A program made the translations under genes and the position numbers. A DNA stretch of 64,000 nucleotides. It comes from Acholeplasma hippikon (GTDB taxonomy: Bacteria; Bacillota_I; Bacilli_A; Acholeplasmatales; Acholeplasmataceae). The stretch is from the NCBI RefSeq assembly GCF_900660755.1, contig NZ_LR215050.1:496001-560000 (forward strand), read 5' to 3'. This document shows positions 8,801 through 15,860 of the stretch, in pieces. Every line of letters starts with the position of its first letter. Position 1 is the first letter of the stretch. The notes beneath the pieces are model-generated. The model ran no database searches, was not told where the DNA came from, and saw only the letters and a program-made list of their open reading frames with translations.

Positions 8801-10361
8801 GTTCTATCTCCTTGATGATCTTATCAATTTCTTCTCTTAAGATATTTTCTCTGGCGACTATCTCTTCGATTTCTGCATTAAGTTTTTTTATATCAATTTT
8901 TTCTCTTGTATCTTCTTTAACGACATATGTAGAAACTGAAAGATTATAATCATTGTTTTTTACATCTTCATAAGATGCTACTTTCACCATATAGTCTTTA
9001 TCAGTTCTATCTTTATAAGCTTTAACAATATTTTGAATGTTATCTGGAGTCAATTTGTTATTATTTGTAACTTTAATGAATTCATTTGATGCATCAATAA
9101 ATAAAACATTTGTATCTTTTTTTGATTTCTTTAAAACCATAATACATGTTGCAATGGATGTCCCAAAGAAAAGATTCTCAGGGAGTTGAATAATAGCATC
9201 AACATAATTGTTATCAACTAGATACTTTCTAATTTTTTGTTCTGCTCCTCCACGATACATAATTCCTGGGAAACAAACAATAGATGCAACACCATTAGTC
9301 GAAAGCCAAGCAAGTGAATGCATGATAAAAGCTAAATCTGCTTTTCCTTTTGGTGCTAATACACTTGCTGGTGAAAAACGTGGATCATTAATTAATAATG
9401 GATTATTATCACCTTCCCATTTAACTGAATAAGGTGGATTAGAGACGATTACATCAAAAGGTTCATCATCCCAATGTTTTGGAGCAATTAAAGTATCCTC
9501 ACATGCAATGTTAAATTTATCAAAATCAACATCATGCAAAAACATATTGATACGACAAAGGTTATATGTAGTTATATTTTTCTCTTGACCATAGAAACCT
9601 TGCTTAATATTATCTTTACCTAATAATTTTAATGCTTGAAGAAGTAACGACCCTGATCCACATGCTGGGTCATAAACTTTGTTAACACTTGTTTTATCAA
9701 TGATTGCTAATCTTGTTAGAAGTTCAGACACTTCTTGAGGAGTAAAAAATTCTCCGCCTGATTTACCTGCATTTGAAGCATACATACTCATTAAATATTC
9801 ATATGCGTCTCCAAAAGCATCAATTGTGTTATCTTGATAGTCACCCAGTTTCATATCACCAATGTAATTTAATATTTCGGCTAACTTTTTATTTCTTTTT
9901 TCAACAGTTGATCCAAGTTTATTTGAGTTTACATCGATATCATCAAATAAACCTGTGAAGTCATTTTCAGATTCAGTGCCTTTTGCTGATTCCTCGATAT
10001 GCTTAAACACTCTTTCAAGAGTTTCATTTAAATTTTCATCATTGTATGCATTTGCTCTAACATTACAGAATAGTTCAGATGGGAGAATAAAAAATCCTTT
10101 TGAACTTACTAATCCTTCTCTTGCAACTTCAGCTTCAGCATCTGATAATTTTGCATAATCAAATGATGCATTACCTGCTTCTATTTCACCTTTATTAATA
10201 TATGAAGTAAGATTTTCAGATATATAACGATAAAACATGATACCTAACACATATTGCTTAAAATCCCATCCATCTACTGAGCCTCTTAATTCATTTGCGA
10301 TATTCCAAATTGAGCGATGCAATTCTTCTCTTTCTTGTCCTTTATTAACTTTAATATCCAT
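8793..10361 (-). CDS. hsdM: Type I restriction-modification DNA methyltransferase subunit M
   Basis: The 522 residues match EcoR124I HsdM (520) in length. The helical N-terminal domain (about 10-170) is followed by the gamma-class N6-adenine methyltransferase core: GGEFFTPQEV (202-211), SAM-binding DPACGSGSLL (231-240) and catalytic NPPY (308-311). It methylates the target adenines with two copies around one HsdS, and is also part of the restriction complex. Its ATG overlaps the last base of the upstream XRE gene, and its end overlaps hsdS, so xre-hsdM-hsdS-hsdR is one transcription unit. Confidence 0.95.
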   Translation of the reverse strand: MDIKVNKGQEREELHRSIWNIANELRGSVDGWDFKQYVLGIMFYRYISENLTSYINKGEIEAGNASFDYAKLSDAEAEVAREGLVSSKGFFILPSELFCNVRANAYNDENLNETLERVFKHIEESAKGTESENDFTGLFDDIDVNSNKLGSTVEKRNKKLAEILNYIGDMKLGDYQDNTIDAFGDAYEYLMSMYASNAGKSGGEFFTPQEVSELLTRLAIIDKTSVNKVYDPACGSGSLLLQALKLLGKDNIKQGFYGQEKNITTYNLCRINMFLHDVDFDKFNIACEDTLIAPKHWDDEPFDVIVSNPPYSVKWEGDNNPLLINDPRFSPASVLAPKGKADLAFIMHSLAWLSTNGVASIVCFPGIMYRGGAEQKIRKYLVDNNYVDAIIQLPENLFFGTSIATCIMVLKKSKKDTNVLFIDASNEFIKVTNNNKLTPDNIQNIVKAYKDRTDKDYMVKVASYEDVKNNDYNLSVSTYVVKEDTREKIDIKKLNAEIEEIVARENILREEIDKIIKEIEHE

Positions 10362-10558
10362 TATTCTTTCTCCTCCAAATCAATATTATTTGCTTTACAT
10401 AACTCTACAATTTTTCTTTTGATCTTAGTTGTGGGTTCATGTTTTCCTGTTTCCCATCTATTAATTGATGCAAATGAAACGCCTAAAAGAGCTGCTAACT
10501 CTTCTTGAGTGATGATCAGCTTTTCTCTTATTTCTTTAACTAATTTTTTATAGTTCAT
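10361..10558 (-). CDS. Small XRE-family HTH regulator heading the hsd operon
   Basis: A single helix-turn-helix of the Cro/C1 type fills this 65-residue protein: TQEELAALLGVSFASINRWETGKHEP is the classic recognition unit (17 to about 42). The longer frame would begin at GTG 10567, but that GTG is part of the Shine-Dalgarno AAAGGTG; the ATG at 10558 has the correct spacing and is preferred. C-proteins of this size delay restriction until methylation is established in some R-M systems (known for type II and some type I); such a role here is inference. The nearby 19-bp repeats are candidate binding sites. Confidence 0.85.
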   Translation of the reverse strand: MNYKKLVKEIREKLIITQEELAALLGVSFASINRWETGKHEPTTKIKRKIVELCKANNIDLEEKE

Positions 10559-10595
10559 AATATTCACCTTTTTTGATTGTAAACGTCTTGTAATT

Positions 10596-10604
10596 AGTAT
10601 AGCA
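10596..10604 (-). promoter_or_regulatory. Extended -10 promoter of the xre-hsdMSR operon
   Basis: On the minus strand TGC-TATACT forms an extended -10 box about 38 bp before the xre ATG. No good -35 box lies at 17 bp, which is tolerated with the TGn extension. The promoter lies about 60 bp downstream of the 19-bp repeat array. Confidence 0.55.
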
Positions 10605-10662
10605 CTTTTTTATCAAATCGTCCATAATTTATTAAATAAACTGTCAATTTAAGTCATATTTT

Positions 10663-10758
10663 TCTCAAATAGTTTAAAAAGTATTCAAATCGTTAAATTG
10701 TAGGGTAATCGTTAAAAAGTATTCAAATCGTTAAAAAGTAGGGTAATCGTTAAATAGT
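10663..10758. repeat. Tandem 19-bp repeats upstream of the hsd operon
   Basis: Four units of exactly 19 bp occupy 10683-10758, each containing AATCGTTAAA; units 1 and 3 begin ATTCA and units 2 and 4 begin AGGGT, so the array also reads as two 38-bp units. A degenerate fifth unit precedes it (10663-10682). The fixed spacing of TCGTTAAA suggests a cooperative protein-binding array (operator or iteron-like). It is too short and spacer-less to be CRISPR. Confidence 0.8.
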
Positions 10759-10770
10759 TGATTAGAAAAT

Positions 10771-10816
10771 AAAAAAAAGACCTAATAATAGCCTAAAAAA
10801 TGACTACCACAGGTCT
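10771..10816 (-). terminator. Strong intrinsic terminator, leftward
   Basis: On the minus strand AGACCT (10816-10811) pairs with AGGTCT (10783-10778), the stem continues inward for nine pairs with several G-U, and eight T follow. It shields the hsd promoter region from transcription entering from the lipoprotein side. Confidence 0.8.
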
Positions 10817-10860
10817 CTACAAAACTGGCGAATAGGAGATTTTCCCCTTTCTGCCAAAGA

Positions 10861-10891
10861 AAAAAGGCTTGATAACTATGTATCAAACCTA
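10861..10891 (-). terminator. Second intrinsic terminator, leftward
   Basis: AGGTTTGATA pairs with TATCAAGCCT (10 bp, 6-base loop) followed by six T on the minus strand. It is probably the terminator of the GLUG lipoprotein gene. Confidence 0.75.
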
Positions 10892-10930
10892 TGCATTCAA
10901 TATGTGTTAGAGCGACAATTTTGATACAAT

Positions 10931-10998
10931 TTCGTACCCCCTCAAAAAAGTTCGTACCCTTGTCAGTAAATTTCGTACCCCTGTTATCAATTTTCGTA
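10931..10998. repeat. Phased TTCGTACCC repeats
   Basis: TTCGTACCC begins at 10931, 10951 and 10972, and a shorter TTCGTA at 10993, so the period is 20-21 bp, about two helical turns. Such phasing implies one protein bound on one face of the DNA. Multiple terminal repeats of about this spacing occur at IS21-family ends, so this may be the remnant of an IS end; no transposase gene is attached. Confidence 0.6.
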
Positions 10999-11060
10999 TG
11001 TGTTGTGTTAATTTTTTTGAATATTAATCCTAATACATTTTGATAAGACTGCCATCGTTT

Positions 11061-12197
11061 TTAATACTGAAATCCTACAAGTCCGCACATTTCATTCGTG
11101 TATTGAGCATTTAACTCACCTTCAAAAGAGCAATTTTTAATATAATTATCTAATTTATCATAGTACAAAGGATGGCCAGTATAATGACCAAGTATACCAC
11201 CTGCAAAAATTTTTCCGTTGATTGTTGCTTCCACAGCACAGTCGATTATTTGTGCTTCTTCATAACCGATTCCCGCAATTCCGCCTGAACCACCAAATTT
11301 AGTGGGAGATGTATTATTAACTATCCCTTTAAAATCACATCCTATAATTAGTCCCCTAGAAAATATACCAGTGATACCGCCGGCCACTTTTTGCGAAACA
11401 ACTAAACCATCTACCATGCAATTACGTATCACGCTATTAATTGCGAAACCACAAATCCCTCCTGCACAGAGATCTTGATAATCATCAGTAATATATGACG
11501 ATGTGTTAATGGTAATATTTTCCAAAATTAGACCGTCGATATATGCATCCGCTATTGTCTCAAACAATCCTAAACCTAAATAATTACGATTCGTAGAAGG
11601 AAGATTTATTACCGAATTAATGGCTAGATTTTTTATTTTGTAGCCATCGGGATTAATAAACATTCCTCTAAATCCACCTATCGGATTACCTTCCTCAGAA
11701 TATTCAGCAATCGGTAACCAATTACCAAAATTTTTAAGGTCAATGTCACTTTTTAAAATATATGTACCATCTATATCTTTGCTTATGTCTGCTAAATCTT
11801 GTGCAGTTTTTACTTCTTTCATTTTTGACTGATTAACGACATATACATTAATTGCAATTACAGTTTGTTTTTTCCGTGTATTTTTATCATAAATTGTAGT
11901 TTTTGCATATGCAGTTCCCATACCGACAGCTTCAATTTTGCTTCCTTTCACAGTAAATATGCTTTTATCAGAACTAGTCATTTCAACCTTTTTAATATTT
12001 AGGGCATAATCTTTAAATAATTCGAGAAAGTCTATTTCAATCGTTTCGTTGATGTTTAAAAAGATATTTTCCCGTGTTTCAAAATCCACGCTAATCAAGT
12101 TTTTACTTTCGGTGTAATTCTCACATCCGGCAAGCATTACCATAAACCCAATCAAGAGTATTACTACGCTTATTGTATAAGAAATTCTTCTAAACAT
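11061..12197 (-). CDS. Surface lipoprotein with Ig-like domain and GLUG repeats
   Basis: A signal peptide with lipobox MLAGC puts the lipidated Cys at residue 25. Residues 30-130 resemble a bacterial Ig-like (Big_2) domain (EAVGMGTAYAKTTI). From residue 132 the pattern ADISKDIDGTYILKSDIDL, then GGFRGMF, and repeated GG(I)xG...NC units (GGICGFAINSVIRNC, GGITGIFSRGLIIGC, GGSGGIAGIG, AGGILGHY) are GLUG-type beta-helix repeats known from IgA-protease-like and adhesive surface proteins. It is likely anchored outside the membrane; binding partner unknown. The Shine-Dalgarno AAGGAGG lies 8 bp before ATG. It has no operon partners, and no known enzyme domain is visible. Confidence 0.75.
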   Translation of the reverse strand: MFRRISYTISVVILLIGFMVMLAGCENYTESKNLISVDFETRENIFLNINETIEIDFLELFKDYALNIKKVEMTSSDKSIFTVKGSKIEAVGMGTAYAKTTIYDKNTRKKQTVIAINVYVVNQSKMKEVKTAQDLADISKDIDGTYILKSDIDLKNFGNWLPIAEYSEEGNPIGGFRGMFINPDGYKIKNLAINSVINLPSTNRNYLGLGLFETIADAYIDGLILENITINTSSYITDDYQDLCAGGICGFAINSVIRNCMVDGLVVSQKVAGGITGIFSRGLIIGCDFKGIVNNTSPTKFGGSGGIAGIGYEEAQIIDCAVEATINGKIFAGGILGHYTGHPLYYDKLDNYIKNCSFEGELNAQYTNEMCGLVGFQY

Positions 12198-12737
12198 TTT
12201 CCATTGTCCTCCTTAAATTGTTTTTTATCAAAATATTTGTCTAATGTATTAATAAAATTTTGAATCGTTATATAATAATAAAAAATATTAGATTTAATAT
12301 TTATTATACTTTTTAATATTACAATTTCATTACATATATACCTTCAAAACAAAATCTACATGTAAAACAAGAAGTGGTTCAATAAAAAAACTTGCTAAGA
12401 GTAAATTTATAATTCTTATAAATTTTAAATAGATTATATATCATAATTTATATAAAAAAATTTATTAACGAATACCCAATCACCCTAAAACAACATTGCC
12501 CCACCATAATTTAATCGATTTCAATATCTTTATTTTATCATATTATATTTTTTTGTATCAATTTTAAAATAACTTCTTTTTATGTTTTAAAAATACTGTT
12601 GCTATTTAGATATAAAACTCATGCTTTCGTGTTTTAGATGACCTATCGTGTTTTAATTGAGCCTAAAAATTAAAAAGTCTACAAACCACTTTGATAAAGT
12701 GATTCACAGACTTGCATTTTAGAAAGAAAAAAGGGAT
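12198..12737. other. AT-rich gap between lipoprotein gene and IS
   Basis: About 540 bp with no supportable gene on either strand; very AT-rich with many TATAAT-like boxes, some of which must serve the lipoprotein gene. Near the right end lies a strong leftward terminator (listed separately). Confidence 0.6.
12665..12713 (-). terminator. 18-bp-stem leftward terminator, probably the original tmRNA terminator
   Basis: On the minus strand AAGTCTGTGAATCACTTT pairs along all 18 positions (four G-U) with AAAGTGGTTTGTAGACTT around an ATC loop, followed by a T-rich tail. With the IS removed, it would start about 85 bp after the tmRNA 3' end, with no other gene between. Confidence 0.75.
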
Positions 12738-12821
12738 ATTCTTGAAATAGTAAGATGTTAGTAGACACAAAAAACTACTAGCATCTTTTTTTGTATAATT
12801 TAAGTAAAAGGAGGCATAACT

Positions 12822-13205
12822 ATGGGAAGACCAAAAGGTGTTAAGAATAAGACTGAATCACGATACTGGAGTAAAGAAGCTAAGTATGAATATGTTAAGC
12901 TGGTTCTATCGGGCGAATGTAGTGCACTGGAATTAGGAAGAAAGAATAATATATCTAATGGAATGATTTCAACATGGGTCAGAAAATATAATGAAGGTGG
13001 CATAGATGCACTAGAGAATAAGAGAAAGCCAGGGAATCCACTTTCTAAATTTATGCTAAAGAAAAACCTAACAGAATTAGAACAACTCCAATATGAAAAC
13101 ATGAAATTAAGAATAGAGAATGAACGTTTAAAAAAAGGATACACAACCGAGGAGGTGATGGAAATAAAGTTAAGAAGAAAATCCAAAGCGAATACGAAAT
13201 CATAG
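12822..13205 (+). CDS. IS3-family transposase OrfA
   Basis: 127 residues: an N-terminal helix-turn-helix (YVKLVLSGECSALELGRKNNISNGMISTWVRKY) binds the IS ends, followed by a leucine-zipper-like C-terminal helix (LEQLQYENMKLRIENERLKK) for dimerisation. Strong Shine-Dalgarno AAGGAGG. The A7G run at 13130-13137 allows a -1 shift into orfB to make the OrfAB transposase. Confidence 0.92.
   Translation: MGRPKGVKNKTESRYWSKEAKYEYVKLVLSGECSALELGRKNNISNGMISTWVRKYNEGGIDALENKRKPGNPLSKFMLKKNLTELEQLQYENMKLRIENERLKKGYTTEEVMEIKLRRKSKANTKS
13130..13137 (+). other. Slippery sequence for OrfAB -1 frameshift
   Basis: A run of seven A followed by G lies near the 3' end of orfA. Reading from here in the -1 frame is open through to the orfB ATG at 13223 and on to 14059, as in IS150-type elements. 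Confidence 0.75.
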
Positions 13206-13222
13206 CTTTATTAAGTAAAGAA

Positions 13223-14059
13223 ATGAATATTGAAAATTTATGTATATATATGGGTGTATCACGATCAGGATATTATAAATGGATAAAAAGAAAAGGTACC
13301 TTAAACAGGTACCAAATTAACAGATTATGGTTAATCGAAGAAATCAAAGAAAGTTATAAGAAGCATAAAGTATGGGGTTATAAACATAGAGCGGAGCATA
13401 TTAGGAATAAAACAAAACGATACTTTTCAGACCTTTTATGCCATCAGTGCTGTAAATTATTAGGTATTCGTTCAAAAGCAAGAATGAAGCGCCACAAGTC
13501 CGGAAAAGAACACGAGATATATCCTAATTTACTACATGATTTTCATACAAGTCGTCCATTTGAGAAAGTATGTACAGATACAACAATACTAACGCATAAA
13601 AGTGGTAAATATGACTGGAATCTATATATTGATTTATTTGATCATACGATTATATCTTACGATATTAGACGCAGTAATTATGGTGCAAGTCCTTCAAATC
13701 ACTATACAGCTGCAAAAAACTTTTTAAGACAAAAACAAAAAAGAGGATATATGAACCTTGACACGATTGTGCATTCTGATCAAGGAGCAATATATACCTC
13801 AAGAGGATTCAACTCTTTATTTAATCATACCATAAAAAGATCAATGTCGAGAATAGCAACCCCTACAGATAATCCAATTATTGAATCCCTAAATGGTTGG
13901 ATCAAAGATGAACTTAAATATGACTATAATTTTTATCACAGTGATAATCCATTAGAGATTATAAAAAAGTATGTTGAGTATTTCAATAATGAAAGATTAG
14001 CATACTCATTAAGATATAAAACCCCAATACAGTATAGAACTGAATTGAGGTTTAAATAA
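13223..14059 (+). CDS. IS3-family transposase OrfB (DDE integrase domain)
   Basis: An HTH_21-type region (KESYKKHKVWGYKHRAEHI) precedes the rve integrase core with the DDE triad: first Asp in VCTDTTIL, second in HSDQGAIYTS, Glu in NPIIESLNGWIKDEL (spacing typical of IS3). The C-terminal YFNNERLAYSLRYKTPIQYR segment is diagnostic for the family. The frame is open upstream of the ATG to the slippery site, so the working product is probably the OrfAB fusion. No stop or frameshift, in contrast to the second copy. Confidence 0.94.
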   Translation: MNIENLCIYMGVSRSGYYKWIKRKGTLNRYQINRLWLIEEIKESYKKHKVWGYKHRAEHIRNKTKRYFSDLLCHQCCKLLGIRSKARMKRHKSGKEHEIYPNLLHDFHTSRPFEKVCTDTTILTHKSGKYDWNLYIDLFDHTIISYDIRRSNYGASPSNHYTAAKNFLRQKQKRGYMNLDTIVHSDQGAIYTSRGFNSLFNHTIKRSMSRIATPTDNPIIESLNGWIKDELKYDYNFYHSDNPLEIIKKYVEYFNNERLAYSLRYKTPIQYRTELRFK

Positions 14060-14153
14060 TTTTTTATGTCTACAAAGTATTGACTACTTCAATTCTCCCT
14101 ATTTTCGTATTCTATAAGGACGATACAATTGTATCAACACTATTGTGCTAATA

Positions 14154-14498
14154 TGGTGGAGCTGAGGGGAGTCGAACCCCTGTACGAAATTGATCTTCTA
14201 TTATAATCTACATGTTTAGTCAATTTAATAATTTAATACGTGTCTAGTAAATTGACAAAATTAACACGTACGAGCCGAGTATTGATTCTTTCGATAACCT
14301 AGGCATATTAACGAGTATACCCTACTTTCTGAGGCTAGCTAATATCGTAGGTAAATATTAGGTCGCCACGCTTAGACTATTATGCTAATGCGTAATTATA
14401 AGAATTGTTTCCGGTTATTTTAACCTCGCGTTTTTAACAGCGCTACCTGTACATGCATACAATAGATTCCTAACCCCGGCGAATCCATAAACAGCCCC
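14154..14498 (-). ncRNA. ssrA: Transfer-messenger RNA (tmRNA)
   Basis: The 5' end GGGGCTG pairs with CAGCTCC before an encoded ACCA 3' end, and the T arm reads GGGGTTCGACTCCCC, giving the alanyl-tRNA-like domain. The tag frame (14412 down to 14383) is GGA AAC AAT TCT TAT AAT TAC GCA TTA GCA then TAA TAG, so the proteolysis tag is A-GNNSYNYALA, ending in the usual ALA. It rescues stalled ribosomes. The start is set by the acceptor stem; the promoter lies upstream, so a short 5' leader is cut off by RNase P. The IS sits 63 bp past the 3' end. Confidence 0.95.
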
Positions 14499-14512
14499 GT
14501 TGTTATACTTAT

Positions 14513-14541
14513 ATTATACTTCAAAATCACTATCTTTACAA
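14513..14541 (-). promoter_or_regulatory. tmRNA promoter
   Basis: TTGTAA (14536-14541), 17-bp spacer, TATAAT (14513-14518), reading left. Transcription would start about 7 bp before the mature tmRNA 5' end. Confidence 0.6.
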
Positions 14542-14543
14542 TG

Positions 14544-14570
14544 AAAAAAAGACTTGCAAAGGCAAGTCTT
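14544..14570 (-). terminator. Terminator of the 60-residue gene
   Basis: GACTTGC pairs with GCAAGTC around a short loop, followed by T7, overlapping the stop codon of the upstream gene on the minus strand. Confidence 0.85.
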
Positions 14571-14752
14571 TATTCATACATTTTGAATAAGCATTCTTTT
14601 GCAAAGTCTACAGTGTTATCATCAGCTTCGATCACACACATGATGTATTCTAATAAACCTGCTTCTTTGCTGAATTCATCCTTCTTATAAACCTCTTTAA
14701 GGCGATTTTCAACAGCCTCTCTAATTACTAATAGTTTATCTTTTGTGCTCAT
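14570..14752 (-). CDS. Small acidic helical protein, function unknown
   Basis: 60 residues, predicted mostly alpha-helical, with no signal peptide or membrane segment. A good Shine-Dalgarno (AAAGGAGA, 6 bp before ATG) and a dedicated terminator show that it is a real gene. I do not recognise the family. It is monocistronic and lies between tmRNA and an ECF transporter gene. Confidence 0.75.
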   Translation of the reverse strand: MSTKDKLLVIREAVENRLKEVYKKDEFSKEAGLLEYIMCVIEADDNTVDFAKECLFKMYE

Positions 14753-14895
14753 AATGTTTCTCCTTTATTTAATTTTTTAGCATCGTTTTTTACACTTATA
14801 GTTTACCTAATTAAATAAAGTTTTGCAAAGAAAGTTATAATTTACAATGAAAATGTGTGAAAAGTTTCATTATCTTACATTTAAAATTTTTAGAA

Positions 14896-14920
14896 TAAAA
14901 AAATACCCATAACGGGTATT
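14896..14920 (-). terminator. Terminator of the ECF S-component gene
   Basis: AATACCC pairs with GGGTATT (5-base loop) followed by T-rich sequence on the minus strand; it abuts the stop codon at 14920. Confidence 0.8.
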
Positions 14921-15711
14921 TATGCTGAATGTTTTTTTGTTTTTCTTTGTAGTTGTGGTAATTGTCTTAATGCAATATAAATTGGTGTTCCAATCACTGC
15001 AGCTGCTAATGCTTCAATTAGTCCATTGCTTGCTGCAACTCCTAAAATTACAGGAACAGCATCGCCAAAACTCATTTCAAAAAAATCTGAGAATAATACT
15101 ACTGCTGTTAAAACAAGTACAGTATGTACTAAGGTACCTACAATGAAACTTGAAGATACATATAATTCTTTTTCGTTATTTTTAACTGTTAAATAAATAT
15201 AGAAGGCAACAAATGCTAAGGCAAATACAGATGCAATTAACGTTACTACGATCATCGTAGTTTCATTAGTAACGCCACCATTAATAGCAATTTGTCTAGC
15301 TCCAAATACAGTTGCTATAATTGCAATAATTGATACAAGCAAGACAACTAAATAGTTACCATTTTTAATCTTACTTAATTTTTGTAATCCTTGGAAAACA
15401 CCCCAAGCAGCAACACCAAATAGTGCTCTAGGTAAGACGGATACTAATGGGTTATGGAAAGCTAGATCGAATGCAGTTGCACCATACATGTATGAAGCAA
15501 TTAACGAACCCAATCCAAATATTACCCCAAGAATAAATCCATATCTAGGTTTTAAAATAAAAATACCAATCATTGTAGGAATATGTACTAATGTAATTGC
15601 AACCCCAGGTAAAATCGTTAAGAATCCTAGCTGTTGAACAAGTGACATCATTAAAATAATCGCTACAAAGACACTGGTAAGTGTTATGTCAAATATTTCA
15701 GTTTTTTTCAT
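14920..15711 (-). CDS. ECF transporter S component, substrate unknown
   Basis: 263 residues with about six hydrophobic helices; the N-terminal part (MSLVQQLGFLTILPGVAITLVHIPTMIG, then LKPRYGFILGVIFGLGSL and FHNPLVSVLPRALFG) has the ECF_trnsprt (PF12822) layout of vitamin-binding S subunits. These bind the substrate and work with a shared EcfA1A2T module, not found in this window. The C-terminal 100 residues are a second hydrophobic region with a polar tail RQLPQLQRKTKK. A different S component (thiT) lies at 57.6 kb. Shine-Dalgarno AAAGGAG. The substrate cannot be named from sequence; a small leader hairpin upstream may be regulatory. Confidence 0.75.
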   Translation of the reverse strand: MKKTEIFDITLTSVFVAIILMMSLVQQLGFLTILPGVAITLVHIPTMIGIFILKPRYGFILGVIFGLGSLIASYMYGATAFDLAFHNPLVSVLPRALFGVAAWGVFQGLQKLSKIKNGNYLVVLLVSIIAIIATVFGARQIAINGGVTNETTMIVVTLIASVFALAFVAFYIYLTVKNNEKELYVSSSFIVGTLVHTVLVLTAVVLFSDFFEMSFGDAVPVILGVAASNGLIEALAAAVIGTPIYIALRQLPQLQRKTKKHSA

Positions 15712-15729
15712 TTCTTTTTCTCCTTTTTA

Positions 15730-15763
15730 GGCCCAATGGGTCCCGTAAGCAGTTTTGATTATA
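15730..15763 (-). promoter_or_regulatory. Promoter -10 and short GC-rich leader hairpin of the ECF gene
   Basis: TATAAT (15758-15763) is followed by a ~45-nt leader containing GGACCC-ATT-GGGCC (one bulge), an unusually GC-rich hairpin for this genome, ending ten bases before the start-codon region with its Shine-Dalgarno. It may be a translational switch; I could not fit it to preQ1-I or another known class. Confidence 0.4.
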
Positions 15764-15860
15764 TCAAAAGAATTTATAAATTACTATTATATTACATAAA
15801 ATTATCAAAAAAATTTATGATTAACATGATTAGAAAAAGTTGAATTTAATCCTTCAAACT

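Larger units (their letters stand above)
12743..14091 (+). mobile_element. IS3-family (IS150-like) insertion sequence, intact copy
   Basis: The element is 1349 bp with imperfect 25-bp terminal inverted repeats (TGAAATAGT...GTAGACA against TGAAGTAGT...GTAGACA, 18 of 25 matching). ATTCT occurs directly on both sides (12738-12742 and 14092-14096), a 5-bp target duplication. It carries orfA and orfB in the -1 frameshift arrangement. Boundaries are confirmed by comparison with the second copy at 21565-22913, which has the same length. The intact reading frames and target duplication suggest recent, possibly active transposition. Confidence 0.95.

Noticed and set aside
10663-10998. CRISPR array
   Set aside because: The 19-bp units are contiguous without unique spacers, the TTCGTACCC units are too short, and no cas gene is present.
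12800-13186. 128-residue leftward frame over IS orfA
   Set aside because: It is the antisense shadow of orfA, without a Shine-Dalgarno.
1-14153. Duplicate ssrA 3' end marking an island border
   Set aside because: I looked for the GGGGTTCGACTCCCC-type T arm and acceptor sequence left of 14154 and did not find a second copy.
15712-15763. preQ1-I riboswitch upstream of the ECF gene
   Set aside because: The A-rich tail before the Shine-Dalgarno looked similar, but the hairpin loop is only three bases and cannot hold the pseudoknot strand.
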